64,000 nt of DNA, from NCBI GenBank assembly GCA_000727475.1, contig KL647325.1, forward strand, positions 609,719 to 673,718, read 5' to 3'. Below are positions 58,801-64,000 of this stretch, piece by piece. The translations under genes were made by a program, and so were the position numbers. This DNA is from Sarcocystis neurona (taxonomy: Eukaryota; Apicomplexa; Conoidasida; Eucoccidiorida; Sarcocystidae). The notes under the pieces were generated by a model. That model was not told where the DNA came from, did not search any database, and saw only the letters and a list, made by a program, of their open reading frames with translations. Position 1 is the stretch's first letter. Every line of letters starts with the position of its first letter.

Positions 58801-59820
58801 TCGACTTCTTCTTCTCTCCTGGAGAAAAACAGCGTGAACCCTTCTTTCACTTGGTACACAGGTGTCCTTGCCGGGTGGCGTGTGCGCGAGGGGGAGGACC
58901 CCGCTGCGCCCCACCCGCCCGCTGTGCGTGACGGTGTGTCCGCATTTTCTTCTGCCTTTTCTTCTCTCTCCGTCTCCCTCTTCTGCCGGAGGTCCGGACG
59001 CACGTCCGACTGGGTGTGACTCTTGCATATATGTACGGAGACACTTTGTGTGAAAGTGAGGGTGTAGACATGTGTCTGCTTAGCGCGTGTTTCCTGGCGA
59101 GTGAGGAGGAGTGGCCGTGACCCGGCGCCGGAGAAGTGGCCGCGACCCGGCGCCGGAGAAGTGGCCGCGACCCGGCGCCGGAGAAGTGGAGGCGTGCCTG
59201 CTTTGTACTGCCCGACGACGCAGCTGATTTTCCTCTCCTCCCTGAGCAAGGATTATTGTATCGCAGTCCTCCCGTCCTGCTCTTCTGTTCACTGTTGCGA
59301 CGCAGAAAAGAGCTAGAAGGGGAAGTAGTCTTCCTCCGAACAACGTGCTGCATAGGTTCTCCGTGCGTGTGTATCTCTGCGCGCTTTTCTCTTCAAAAAA
59401 ATAACGTGCAGTCGTTGCGGGTGAATGCGGGTGTCTGTTTGTGCCCTGCCCAACAAAGAAGTGACACGCTCTTCGCCTGAGAAATCACTTCAGCCACCGC
59501 ACTTCCTTCTGTCCAGCGTGCGTTTCAAGCAGAAAGAAAAGAGAGAATGACGCTGCTGTTTATACTGGCCGGGGGAATCAGAAGAGGTGTCTGCTCCTGC
59601 GGTTGTGCCCGTGCACCACGTGCGTACAAGTGAGTTTTCTTCTCAGAAAGGCGTTTAACGGTGGCGCACACATACGTGGAGGTGACTCGTTTTTTTTCTC
59701 GGTAGTCGCAGACACACGTCCGACTGAACGGAAGGCGACTGTGTGCGTTCTGCCGCTGCAGCGGAGCACCCGGCGCCGTACTCGAGAATGCGGTCGCAGG
59801 CTGCAATGCGCATCGCTTAG
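28166..59820 (+). CDS. USP7: USP7/HAUSP-type ubiquitin carboxyl-terminal hydrolase, giant multi-exon
   Basis: This is a peptidase C19 deubiquitinase, which cleaves ubiquitin from lysines of target proteins. The order MATH (about 28380-29540), USP catalytic core (30120-36880), then a USP7-like C-terminal ubiquitin-like region (36816-59820) is the USP7/Ubp15 architecture. The Cys box (GLKNHGATCYMN, Cys codon 30150-30152), the His box (SGHYY, His 34658-34660) and FDDDKV with the third catalytic residue are all present. Proposed exons: 28166-about 29742, about 29743-32455, 33749-33834, 34641-34698, 35213-35313, 36816-36919, 38364-38455, 39261-40392, 41143-41218, 41900-41991, 42492-43349, 45166-46512, 47873-48565, 50879-52634, 55165-55236, 56788-56894, 58062-58123, 59762-59820. 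The total is about 3,650 codons against about 1,100 in animal USP7; the excess is homopolymeric Ala/Gln/Ser/Gly/Glu sequence. The ATG at 28166 is the first in its frame. The frame changes near 29.7 and 51.4 kb remain open questions. Confidence 0.92.
29743..32455 (+). CDS. USP7: USP7-like exon 2: Cys box, acidic insertion, thumb/palm core
   Basis: It encodes GYVGLKNHGATCYMNALLQS with the nucleophile Cys. A repeat-rich insertion of roughly 540 residues follows (about 30250-31890; Arg/Ala, Ser runs, long Glu/Asp runs). The core resumes with SFGWDAADAFTQQDTHELL and RKGVRFLRFPPVCIFLLKRF. The donor GATAG|GTGCGT at 32455/32456 is in phase 2. The 5' boundary depends on whether a short intron or a sequence error in the poly-G tract explains the frame change. 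Confidence 0.88.
32552..32990. repeat. 22-bp minisatellite, about 20 copies, in USP7-like intron 2
   Basis: The unit is CCCATCTGGGGTGTACATAC plus AG, with mostly single-base variants and one 20-bp copy (about 32881-32900). The array starts about 100 bp past the donor of exon 2. Because 22 is not a multiple of 3, the three frames on one strand read the same 22-residue repeat in different registers. No stop occurs in the main array on either strand, which creates long spurious ORFs. Confidence 0.95.
32991..33748. other. Rest of USP7-like intron 2
   Basis: Unique DNA of mixed composition, ending in a CTGC-rich lead-in and the TGTGCCGCAG acceptor of exon 3. No exon-like reading stands out. Confidence 0.6.
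33749..33834 (+). CDS. USP7: USP7-like exon 3, with GC-type donor
   Basis: The first base completes the split Ser codon, giving FDSFAFHRELDLSEF, matching the USP7 segment after the KRF motif. It ends YELHAVSVHQ, leading into the His box. The donor is CAAG|GCAAGT, the standard GC-AG form. It is confirmed because the next exon completes the Gly codon (VHQ-G-DINSGHYY). Confidence 0.92.
34641..34698 (+). CDS. USP7: USP7-like exon 4: catalytic His box
   Basis: This 58-bp exon follows TGTTGATCAG. It reads GDINSGHYYCFIRPPPRTQ, then a split Trp codon. The His of SGHYY is the general base of the catalytic triad; USP7 has GGHYV here. The donor is TG|GTGAGG, phase 2. Confidence 0.94.
35010..35212. repeat. 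AGC/AAC triplet tract ending at USP7-like exon 5
   Basis: A CAG/AGC/AAC repeat at the 3' end of intron 4. In the frame of exon 5 it reads as Ser/Asn-rich sequence with no stop. The proposed splice site at 35212 excludes it. Confidence 0.7.
35213..35313 (+). CDS. USP7: USP7-like exon 5: FDDD catalytic Asp box
   Basis: It follows GGGGTGCAG and completes the Trp codon, giving W-IRFDDDKVYPVSEYAAIGDN, then NFGGDEEDAYNYLA. This equals the USP7 WCKFDDDVV region; an Asp here completes the Cys-His-Asp triad. The donor is CAG|GTCGGT, phase 1. Confidence 0.94.
35314..36815. other. USP7-like intron 5
   Basis: It starts with GTAT-type sequence, then a pyrimidine-rich CTG/CT stretch (about 35970-36800) leading to the CTGCTGCAG acceptor. 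Leu/Cys/Ser-rich frames on both strands are composition effects. Confidence 0.65.
36816..36919 (+). CDS. USP7: USP7-like exon 6: end of USP core
   Basis: It reads GRPPRYRPKVYNAYILVYVK, then KSLASSLLADCSPLK. The NAYILVYV block is the last strand of the USP fold (NAYMLVYI in USP7). The donor AAG|GTACGT is strong, phase 0. Confidence 0.94.
37570..38345. repeat. Degenerate repeats in USP7-like intron 6
   Basis: A loosely repeated block of about 100-110 bp: GTGTGGACAC-like motifs followed by a CT-rich stretch (TTTCTCTCT). It recurs several times up to the acceptor of exon 7. The copies are too diverged to give an exact unit. Confidence 0.5.
38364..38455 (+). CDS. USP7: USP7-like exon 7: linker helix
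   Basis: It follows GGACTGCTGCAG in phase 0. It encodes a charged helix, TEELLFRLRNRIRRVLEQR, equivalent to the long helix joining the USP7 catalytic domain to its first ubiquitin-like domain. The donor is GTCAA|GTAAGC, phase 2. Confidence 0.9.
38470..38905. repeat. CTG triplet tract, USP7-like intron 7
   Basis: Almost pure CTG/CTGCTACTG/CTCC repeats over more than 400 bp, directly after the exon 7 donor. It translates as Leu/Ala/Ser/Cys on + and as a Gln-rich frame on - (38715-38915); both look repeat-derived. Confidence 0.85.
39261..40392 (+). CDS. USP7: USP7-like exon 8: first ubiquitin-like region with Ala/Gly insertions
   Basis: It follows GTGCTGCTCAG and completes a Lys codon (RVK-VKVYHPLQF). 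Structured islands are FVNRRFLDLPITSLPPLFEI, PPPVIFILYVLDFSGDDARF, and DHDAFLRKHLLFFIKYFNIY. Poly-Ala/Gly/Gln runs (about 39715-39980) and an acidic Glu run (about 40257-40313) lie between them. The donor CTC|GTACGT is strong, phase 0. Confidence 0.88.
40393..41142. other. USP7-like intron 8
   Basis: It contains a short GTAT microsatellite (about 40670-40740) and a mixed-composition piece at 40741-40830 whose + reading looks coding-like but does not fit the splice phase. It ends in a TTTCTTTCTGTCTGTAG pyrimidine stretch a few bases before the proposed acceptor. Confidence 0.55.
41143..41218 (+). CDS. USP7: USP7-like exon 9: ubiquitin-like domain segment
   Basis: It reads CISRCVFIDAHSRVHLLADA, then AVRRAG. 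Together with the end of exon 8 it aligns well with the USP7 segment around [20 protein letters not shown]. The acceptor is AAGTAG|TGC, unusually placed just after GTAAG. The end at GCGG|GTGAAG is chosen because the frame stops soon after; a donor at 41205/41206 is an alternative. Confidence 0.75.
41381..41545. repeat. 15-bp tandem repeat in USP7-like intron 9
   Basis: The unit is about CTGTTGCTGCCGCTG, repeated 10 to 11 times with GCCGCAG variants. Since 15 is a multiple of 3, each frame gives a fixed pentapeptide; the antisense reading is a Thr plus four Ala repeat. Confidence 0.9.
41900..41991 (+). CDS. USP7: Possible USP7-like exon 10
   Basis: The reading IVEDVEMQLFSSGRESHVSL, continuing FERCCSKSTV, is non-repetitive and ends at a good donor (CTGTG|GTAGGT, phase 0). 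It joins exons 9 and 11 in phase if the AG at 41898-41899 is used. That acceptor has a purine-rich lead-in, so the exon is uncertain. Confidence 0.4.
42492..43349 (+). CDS. USP7: USP7-like exon 11: unique helical segment plus repeats
   Basis: It follows GGCGTGCTGCAG in phase 0. It opens with PHVYRLLLNAVDRGFVDSFP and EALRSYVRALGDLPPLF, which I cannot place on USP7. Ser/Gly/Gln-rich sequence follows. It closes with LALQVALEIEVQDAKSPLNL, which resembles the start of the second ubiquitin-like region. The donor is AAA|GTAAGA, phase 0. Confidence 0.82.
43350..45165. other. USP7-like intron 11
   Basis: It is purine-rich at first (GAAGA/GGAGA runs, about 43560-44100), then has AGC triplets and a GTAT/TATA block near 44700-44800. 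It ends in a CT-rich lead-in to the TGCCGCGCAG acceptor. The Arg/Glu/Lys-rich + frames at 43729-44314 have no homology and are not needed for the gene. Confidence 0.6.
45166..46512 (+). CDS. USP7: USP7-like exon 12: GDI-V-F motif and following domain
   Basis: It starts VYPGDILVFSAEAPEVLQRL, matching the USP7 GDIIVFQ block. A long Ala/Gly/Ser/Gln insertion follows (about 45420-46340, including a run of about 17 Ala at 45430-45480). It ends SIDFFHYTLNRLNRMTFQFR, matching USP7 YFRDLYHRVDVIF. The donor is GAA|GTGAGC, phase 0. The frame is open further upstream to 45043, so an earlier acceptor is possible. Confidence 0.87.
46513..47872. other. USP7-like intron 12
   Basis: The first half is CAG/GCA-rich, the second half CTG-rich, ending in CTTTTTTCGCAG. 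This CAG-to-CTG switch inside one intron gives open frames on both strands. No further USP7-like block is seen. Confidence 0.65.
47873..48565 (+). CDS. USP7: USP7-like exon 13: repeat-rich, ends in conserved strand
   Basis: It has a strong acceptor (TGCTTTTTTCGCAG), phase 0. It opens MLLEDYVWPQKLSL-like, then has Ser/Ala/Gly-rich sequence. It ends RPVCVKILEIDVRAACRQ, which joins exon 14 to match the USP7 stretch from GFVVTLSNRMN to QRLNTDP. The donor is CAG|GTACGG, phase 0. Confidence 0.8.
48566..50878. other. USP7-like intron 13 with large microsatellite block
   Basis: Purine-rich sequence (48566-48970) is followed by a 1.5-kb field of TATA/GTAT and TATGGGT-like units (about 49010-50520). 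A stretch with a plausible + reading (about 50530-50816) is followed by the CTG-rich lead-in to exon 14. Exons 13 and 14 join in phase with family-like spacing without it. Confidence 0.65.
49010..50520. repeat. TATA/GTAT microsatellite field
   Basis: Alternating (TA)n, (GTAT)n and TATATGGG-type units over about 1.5 kb, the largest such field in the window. All Tyr/Ile/Met-rich frames here are repeat translations. Confidence 0.85.
50879..52634 (+). CDS. USP7: USP7-like exon 14: ubiquitin-like region with Gly/Gln/Ala insertions
   Basis: It follows GTTGATGCAG in phase 0. Conserved pieces are CWYMGVDPSHVVLFPEP, FHYVVLLLNRRVESFGCVEG, HTVKDLIVDVLARMPPHLK, and LFAVPLRLELDWTPAEREG. Gly, Gln and Ala runs separate them. 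The open frame shifts by one base between about 51240 and 51430, within or near G-runs (51332-51338 and 51381-51388). The donor AAG|GTACGT is strong, phase 0. Confidence 0.85.
52740..53000. repeat. TATA/GTAT microsatellite, USP7-like intron 14
   Basis: (TATACG/GTATA)n with GATA units near 52940-52975, shortly after the donor of exon 14. Confidence 0.8.
53001..54180. other. Middle of USP7-like intron 14
   Basis: Unique, GC-richer DNA with one CAG cluster (about 53890-53935). Open frames on both strands have no family resemblance; none is needed to join exons 14 and 15. Confidence 0.55.
54181..54385. repeat. ACATA/TATAC microsatellite, USP7-like intron 14
   Basis: (CACATA)n and (TATA)n units, a second microsatellite block in this 2.5-kb intron. 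Confidence 0.8.
54757..55140. repeat. 42-bp minisatellite, about 9 copies, before USP7-like exon 15
   Basis: The unit is about CTCGTAGGCGGTACGAGCAC followed by GCGGCATGCATGCGTACGACAT, with point variation. It ends about 25 bp before exon 15. As 42 is divisible by 3, the antisense strand is open with a 14-residue repeat (core VPPTRGRTHAC) through 54645-55133. Confidence 0.9.
55165..55236 (+). CDS. USP7: USP7-like exon 15
   Basis: A 72-bp exon after TGTTGTGGCAG. It reads VLQVAHQTPTEREYFGYPFE, then ILVE. It matches the USP7 stretch [20 protein letters not shown] in position and pattern. The donor GAA|GTAAGT is perfect, phase 0. Confidence 0.93.
55237..56787. other. USP7-like intron 15
   Basis: A GTAT microsatellite (about 55395-55875) is followed by an unusually long pyrimidine-rich stretch (about 56030-56780, TCTTTTCTCC-type), ending in CCCTTTAG. 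Ser/Phe/Leu frames here are composition effects. Confidence 0.75.
55395..55875. repeat. GTAT tetranucleotide microsatellite
   Basis: (GTAT)n with GTAC/GTAA variants and a central (TA)n run, about 480 bp. Confidence 0.88.
56788..56894 (+). CDS. USP7: USP7-like exon 16
   Basis: It follows TTTTCCCTTTAG in phase 0, so PAD precedes the helix TLTEIKRKVKEKLQLPNSL. It continues WSNISFFQYTDCN. It equals the USP7 helix FREVMKRIQSLLD and the strand after it. The donor is ACAG|GTCAGC, phase 2. The later CAG at 56792-56794 would break the phase. Confidence 0.92.
58062..58123 (+). CDS. USP7: USP7-like exon 17
   Basis: A 62-bp exon following TGTGTGTCGCAG. The split codon makes Arg; it then reads AWKGASDRLDWQKYDRITLI. 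The donor TCG|GTAAGT is perfect, phase 1. Confidence 0.88.
59111..59185. repeat. 25-bp GC-rich tandem repeat, 3 copies
   Basis: The unit GTGGCCGCGACCCGGCGCCG plus GAGAA is repeated three times with one base change, followed by a partial fourth GTGG. It lies in the last intron of the USP7-like gene. Confidence 0.92.
59762..59820 (+). CDS. USP7: USP7-like exon 18: C-terminus and stop
   Basis: It follows TGCCGCTGCAG, phase 1 as required. It reads EHPAPYSRMRSQAAMRIA then TAG at 59818-59820. The ending resembles the conserved USP7 terminus (APKRSRYTYLEKAIKIHN in animals). An extra small exon between 58123 and 59762 cannot be excluded. Confidence 0.78.
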
Positions 59821-62600
59821 AGCTGCTGAATTTGCAGGAGACGCGGAAGCAGCAAGAAGAAAGCAAGACGCGAAGAGGCAGGGGACGCTACTGGTGGCTG
59901 CTGTCGAAAGAAGCAGGCGAGTGGGCTGCGTCTGCAGTCCTCGGCCTGCAGCGAAGAAAGGAGGAGTATCTCCTTGCGCGCTGCACGTCTGGGGACGCGC
60001 AGTTCATTCGTGCGAAGAGGAGAACGTTTGTACTGCCTCGGGAGGAGGACGAAGAAGTTCAGCGGGAGCGTAAAGCACTCGAACAAGTGGAGAAAGAGAT
60101 CTCTGGTGGAAAGGGGACTGCGTGTAGGGACGCGGCTTCTGTATTTGTACTACTCCGGGCAAATACAGGAAGAAACAACACAAGTGTGTTTGTCTGCTTG
60201 TGCAGGTGTCTGTGGAAAGTTCTTGCAAGAAGGGAAATTCAGCTACGTATCACGAACGGACGAGAAAAATATTCGCGTGTGGATCTCCACGTACTTCCAC
60301 GTGCATACGTATGTACACGCATGCACATAAATATCAATCTCTATCTATATACATATATATGTATATATGCATATGTTTTCATGTAGTACGGTTCGTTATC
60401 TCCCGCATGTATAGTTTTCATCCGCAGTGCGTTCTGCGGAGGACGCGCCTCTCCTCGCCCGTCGAGCGTGAGAGATCTGTATGTGCCCAGTGATGTGTGC
60501 TTTGTGTAGTACGTACATGCATTGGTGGAGTATTCATGAAGAGGACTGAGAATTATTGCTTTTGTAAGGCGGTATGGTACAAGGTGGGTTACGGCGAACG
60601 GGCAAGATCCACTCAAAGAGTCTTCTTCAAAGGAAGAAGAACGACGTCGTTGCTTTTCGTCTTCTTCGGGCAAAGAGGAAGCGAAGCAGGACCGGCTGCC
60701 CAGGATCCCGCAGTTTTTACACGAAGCCAAACACGGAGAGAGAAAGAGAGAGAACCAGAGAAGAGGCGTAGATCCAGTGGGTAGGTTTGCCAACGCTTAA
60801 CACGCCTGTGTGTGCCGCGGGAGCGGCAGAAAAACAGCTTGCGTTGCTTCTTCTGACGCTCGCTGTAAAGATTCGTCCAGTTCGAAAGAACTGCACGCTT
60901 TTCCTCACCACGTCAAAAAGGGAGTAAGTGTATCTATAAAACCTCCCTTGCAATTGAGACAGAGAAAGAACAAAGCAGCAAAGGCACATGTGCCAGTGGA
61001 AGGTGCGAAGAATTCGTGCTGTAGCGGGGGAAGAACATGTTGGGCGTGCTGCAAAGAGGCTTCGTTTGGTTGCCCAGGACAGAGGGGATCGTCGTTAGGA
61101 AAAGTGCGAAGGAAGACGGAAGCCAGGGAGAACTGGGGGACTAAGAGGAGTGTGTTTGTCTCGCGTGTAAGAACAAGTTTGTAGTAACGACTAGCAGGCA
61201 AAGGTTTCCTGCCTGTCAGCTGGAAAAGGAAAAAAAGACACCGAAAAAGGAGACAGAATGCGGAGGACGAAATATGTGGAGACGAAAAAGATGGGGGAGA
61301 AGAGAAAGAGAGAAAAAGCGACGGAGAGAGAGACGAAGCAGAAGAGGCAGACACAAAGAGCGGATAGAGAACTGCGTTGCCAAAGGAGCGTCTTCTTTCC
61401 GTGGCGTTACGAAAAATCAAAATTTTGTTTTGACGCGTCAAAGGGAAAGTAAAAACGGAAAACAAAAGCATCGTTGAATTCTGTTCGGCGGCGTGCTGCT
61501 TTCGTTTGCGTCTCGGCTCGTGCAAGCCTCAACTTCCCCCACGCGGCCTCCGCGGTGCTTTCCACACGACTCGTAGAAGTGCAGACACGTAATTACACAT
61601 GTATCACTGTTCAGTTAGATTCCTGTATTATACCCGTATACACATGCGTGCTTCTGTGTGAACGCGTCCGCACGGTACATCTGCGTCGATCTCTTTGCCG
61701 GTATATATGTATATATATCTAGGCGTAGACTTGCAAGTGTGCGTATGTATACGTCTACGCACGTGAACACGAAACGTGTGTATTTACGCAACGTGGGGCG
61801 GACACTGTGGACTGACGCAGTTGCAGATTACACATATGTATATATATATATATACATATACATATGTATTTGTGGATGGGTTGGGGGGGCATGGATCACA
61901 GCGCTTCCCGATGCAGAACGAGATGCATCGGGTTTTCGCACTGAGTACTAGGTCTTCTTCAACCTGATTCACACAAGTCCCATCAACACTGCGTGTGTAC
62001 ACAGCAAATAGAGTCTTTGCTACCGTAGAAGCACAAGGTGCCGCCCCCGCCCACGTCTAGTCGTCCGCAGTCTGAAAAAGAATTCAGGCAGCAGAGTCGT
62101 TGCTACGAGAGAAGCAGAAGGGGCCGCCGGGCTTCCAAGCAAGCGGGGGAAACAAATTTTCCCCGCCTTTAAAGGAGCTGACCACAGGATTAATTGTGTG
62201 TCAGAAGACGTGAGAGGTTACCTTGCTACGAGTGAAAGCATCGTACTGTGTAAAATTTTCAAAGGGTAGTTCAAGTAAGACGCTTCTGTGCGCAGAGAGC
62301 GTGGTTATAATAAGTACACGCGTTTCAGTCTTGACACAGTCAAAAATTAGCTTGACACTGGACACGCACGCGTATGTGTACGTGCTTCACTGATACACAG
62401 GCGCAAATGCATACCTGAATAAAACGGAGATCCAACTACTTGCTGTAGTATGTACGTACACAGGTGTGGAAGCGTACGTGTCTCTTCTTGTTTTGTATAT
62501 GTCTATGGATATACCACCATGTGCTACCATTTCCCCATGGACAGGCCTTCCAAGTTATTCGGGAAGCAATGAATCGAAACTGGGTACAGGAGTTTGATAG
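59821..62600. other. 3' flank of the USP7-like gene, no gene supported
   Basis: An open frame of 184 codons (59832-60386, + strand) overlaps the 3' UTR. Its first half is charged and its end is a microsatellite translation. Purine-rich frames at 60810-61480 are unrecognised. Short (TA)n runs occur near 60345-60370 and 61830-61865. Confidence 0.5.
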
Positions 62601-62714
62601 CGGTTGCGGATAGCTTCTGATTGTGGATACATAGGTGTTCAGTTGCAACTGGAGAAAAGTGCGGATAGCATGTGATTGTAGACACGTAAATATGCAGATA
62701 CAACCGAAGAGAAT
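62601..62714. repeat. Diverged 55-bp direct duplication
   Basis: TGCGGATAGC, then TGTGATTGT-like sequence, occurs at 62605 and again at 62660. It is followed each time by CAACTGGAGAAAA or CAACCGAAGAGAA. Confidence 0.6.
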
Positions 62715-64000
62715 TCTGCAGTAGTCTTCCTAGGGAATATTTATTCTACGTTGCACTAGAACTTTAGAGCGTACCCGTCTGCTTCCAGTGGTCGCCCCGT
62801 TTTCGTGGTCTGTTGTCTGGCATCTTAACTTCACTTTGTTCGGCGCGCTACACATAGCTGCTTCCAGCTCTCATGAGTAGTGCCCCATAGGGTCGGTCTC
62901 CTCAGTTTTTCTGACAAAACAACCGTCGCCTGTGGCGCCACTGAATTTGCTTGCGAGAGACTCCTTCGTATACCTGTAATCAGTCGCTCAGGCCTGTCTG
63001 CAGACATTCAGCCGTTTCTCTGTTATTACATATCCGCGCTGCGCTGCAGAGCCCTGTGTATGTATCTCGGCACCATACACATTTAAGAGCTGTGCACCTC
63101 CTTTCTTCGGTGTTTTCTTGAAAGCGAGTGTAGTGCCCGCACATGCGTCACGTACGACGGTTGGACTGCTGTGGCATAACATCTGCATTTTCCAGTAAAC
63201 TACAGGACTACAAGTGTACTGGCACTAAATGTTCTTGTGAGTTCCTTGAAACATCCTTTGACGCCTACGACTTTGTACTGCGGCAGCGCTTCTCGGCCTG
63301 TCCCTGCTGTTGACCTGTCCCACTTGGAAGTTATTTTCGGACTATATTCCACAGTTACTACGCGTTTAACGTAAAATCTTCTGTATCTTATGACATACAC
63401 CTTCCACGCTAGAATACATTATATTTATCGAGCTACACGGGATGTCTACTACCTCGTAATAGGACATGTAACACACGCGATACAACAGGATTTCATTTTC
63501 TGCAATTATTTGAGATCTGCACTTAACACATATACACACGCATGTGTATACACGCACAGACACTAAGGGACACAGGCAGTGGAAGGCTGTTTTGAAACAT
63601 ATACAGAAAAAAGAGAGGAGGGACTAGCCACACCGCACGTGTACTTCCTTATAGAAAGACGTGTAACGGATACCGTAAAGCAATCTTTCCTTTCTGAAAC
63701 TACAAGAAGAAATTTGCACTTTATGTTAAAATGAAGCGCCTAACCTATATCCCCGCAGAAACGACCTTCACTGTGTTGCTACCGATGCAAGATACATATT
63801 TCTTCCCGCGGTTTGACAGCAAATCTCTCTCAAATATCACAGTAAAGTAGCCTGCCTCTTCTCCCACCAAAATATATTGTGTATTGTTTCTTCACATAGC
63901 AGGAATGCGTCAGTCACTCAAAAGCTTTACGATGCCTCATATGATAATAGATGCCATCCAAGAAGTGTACCATCGGTCTATGTGTCTAGTTCCATGATTT
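62715..64000. other. Repeat-poor flanking DNA, nothing recognised
   Basis: Mixed-composition DNA free of triplet tracts, with only short frames of at most 68 codons. No exon, tRNA or rRNA pattern is recognised. Confidence 0.55.

Overview
The window is nuclear DNA of a coccidian apicomplexan, most likely an Eimeria species. The grounds are dense CAG/CTG triplet tracts in coding and non-coding DNA alike (read as poly-Gln, poly-Ala, poly-Ser, poly-Leu or poly-Cys by frame), many GT-AG introns full of TATA/GTAT microsatellites, and two recognisable eukaryotic genes whose conserved blocks are broken up by homopolymeric amino-acid runs. I cannot name the species. Most long open frames here are low-complexity artefacts, because CTG/CAG repeats contain no stops.

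Layout. (1) About 1-11.4 kb, + strand: a casein kinase 1 gene lacking its 5' end, which lies upstream of the window. Ten exons are reconstructed, with matching splice phases, from the nucleotide-binding lobe to a stop at 11371-11373, including a C-terminal tail of roughly 120 residues. (2) 11.4-28.2 kb: no gene that I can name. It holds a CTG-rich stretch (about 11.4-16.7 kb), a stretch visibly poorer in triplet repeats (about 17.3-22.8 kb) with a near-perfect 317-bp inverted repeat, and a second CTG/CAG-rich stretch (about 22.8-28.1 kb) with a few exon-like fragments. (3) 28.2-59.8 kb, + strand: one very large gene for a USP7/HAUSP-type ubiquitin carboxyl-terminal hydrolase: MATH domain, catalytic domain with Cys, His and Asp boxes, then the USP7-like C-terminal ubiquitin-like region. 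I reconstruct 18 exons and about 3,650 codons, roughly three times the length of animal USP7, mostly because of low-complexity insertions. Two frame changes fall near poly-G tracts. (4) 59.8-64 kb: flanking DNA with no supported gene.

The two genes have the same orientation but no obvious functional link: CK1 is a constitutive Ser/Thr kinase and the USP7 homologue a deubiquitinase. No rRNA, tRNA, CRISPR, operon or transposase gene was seen. No new multi-gene system is evident; the noteworthy material is gene architecture, minisatellites open in several or all frames, and the inverted repeat.
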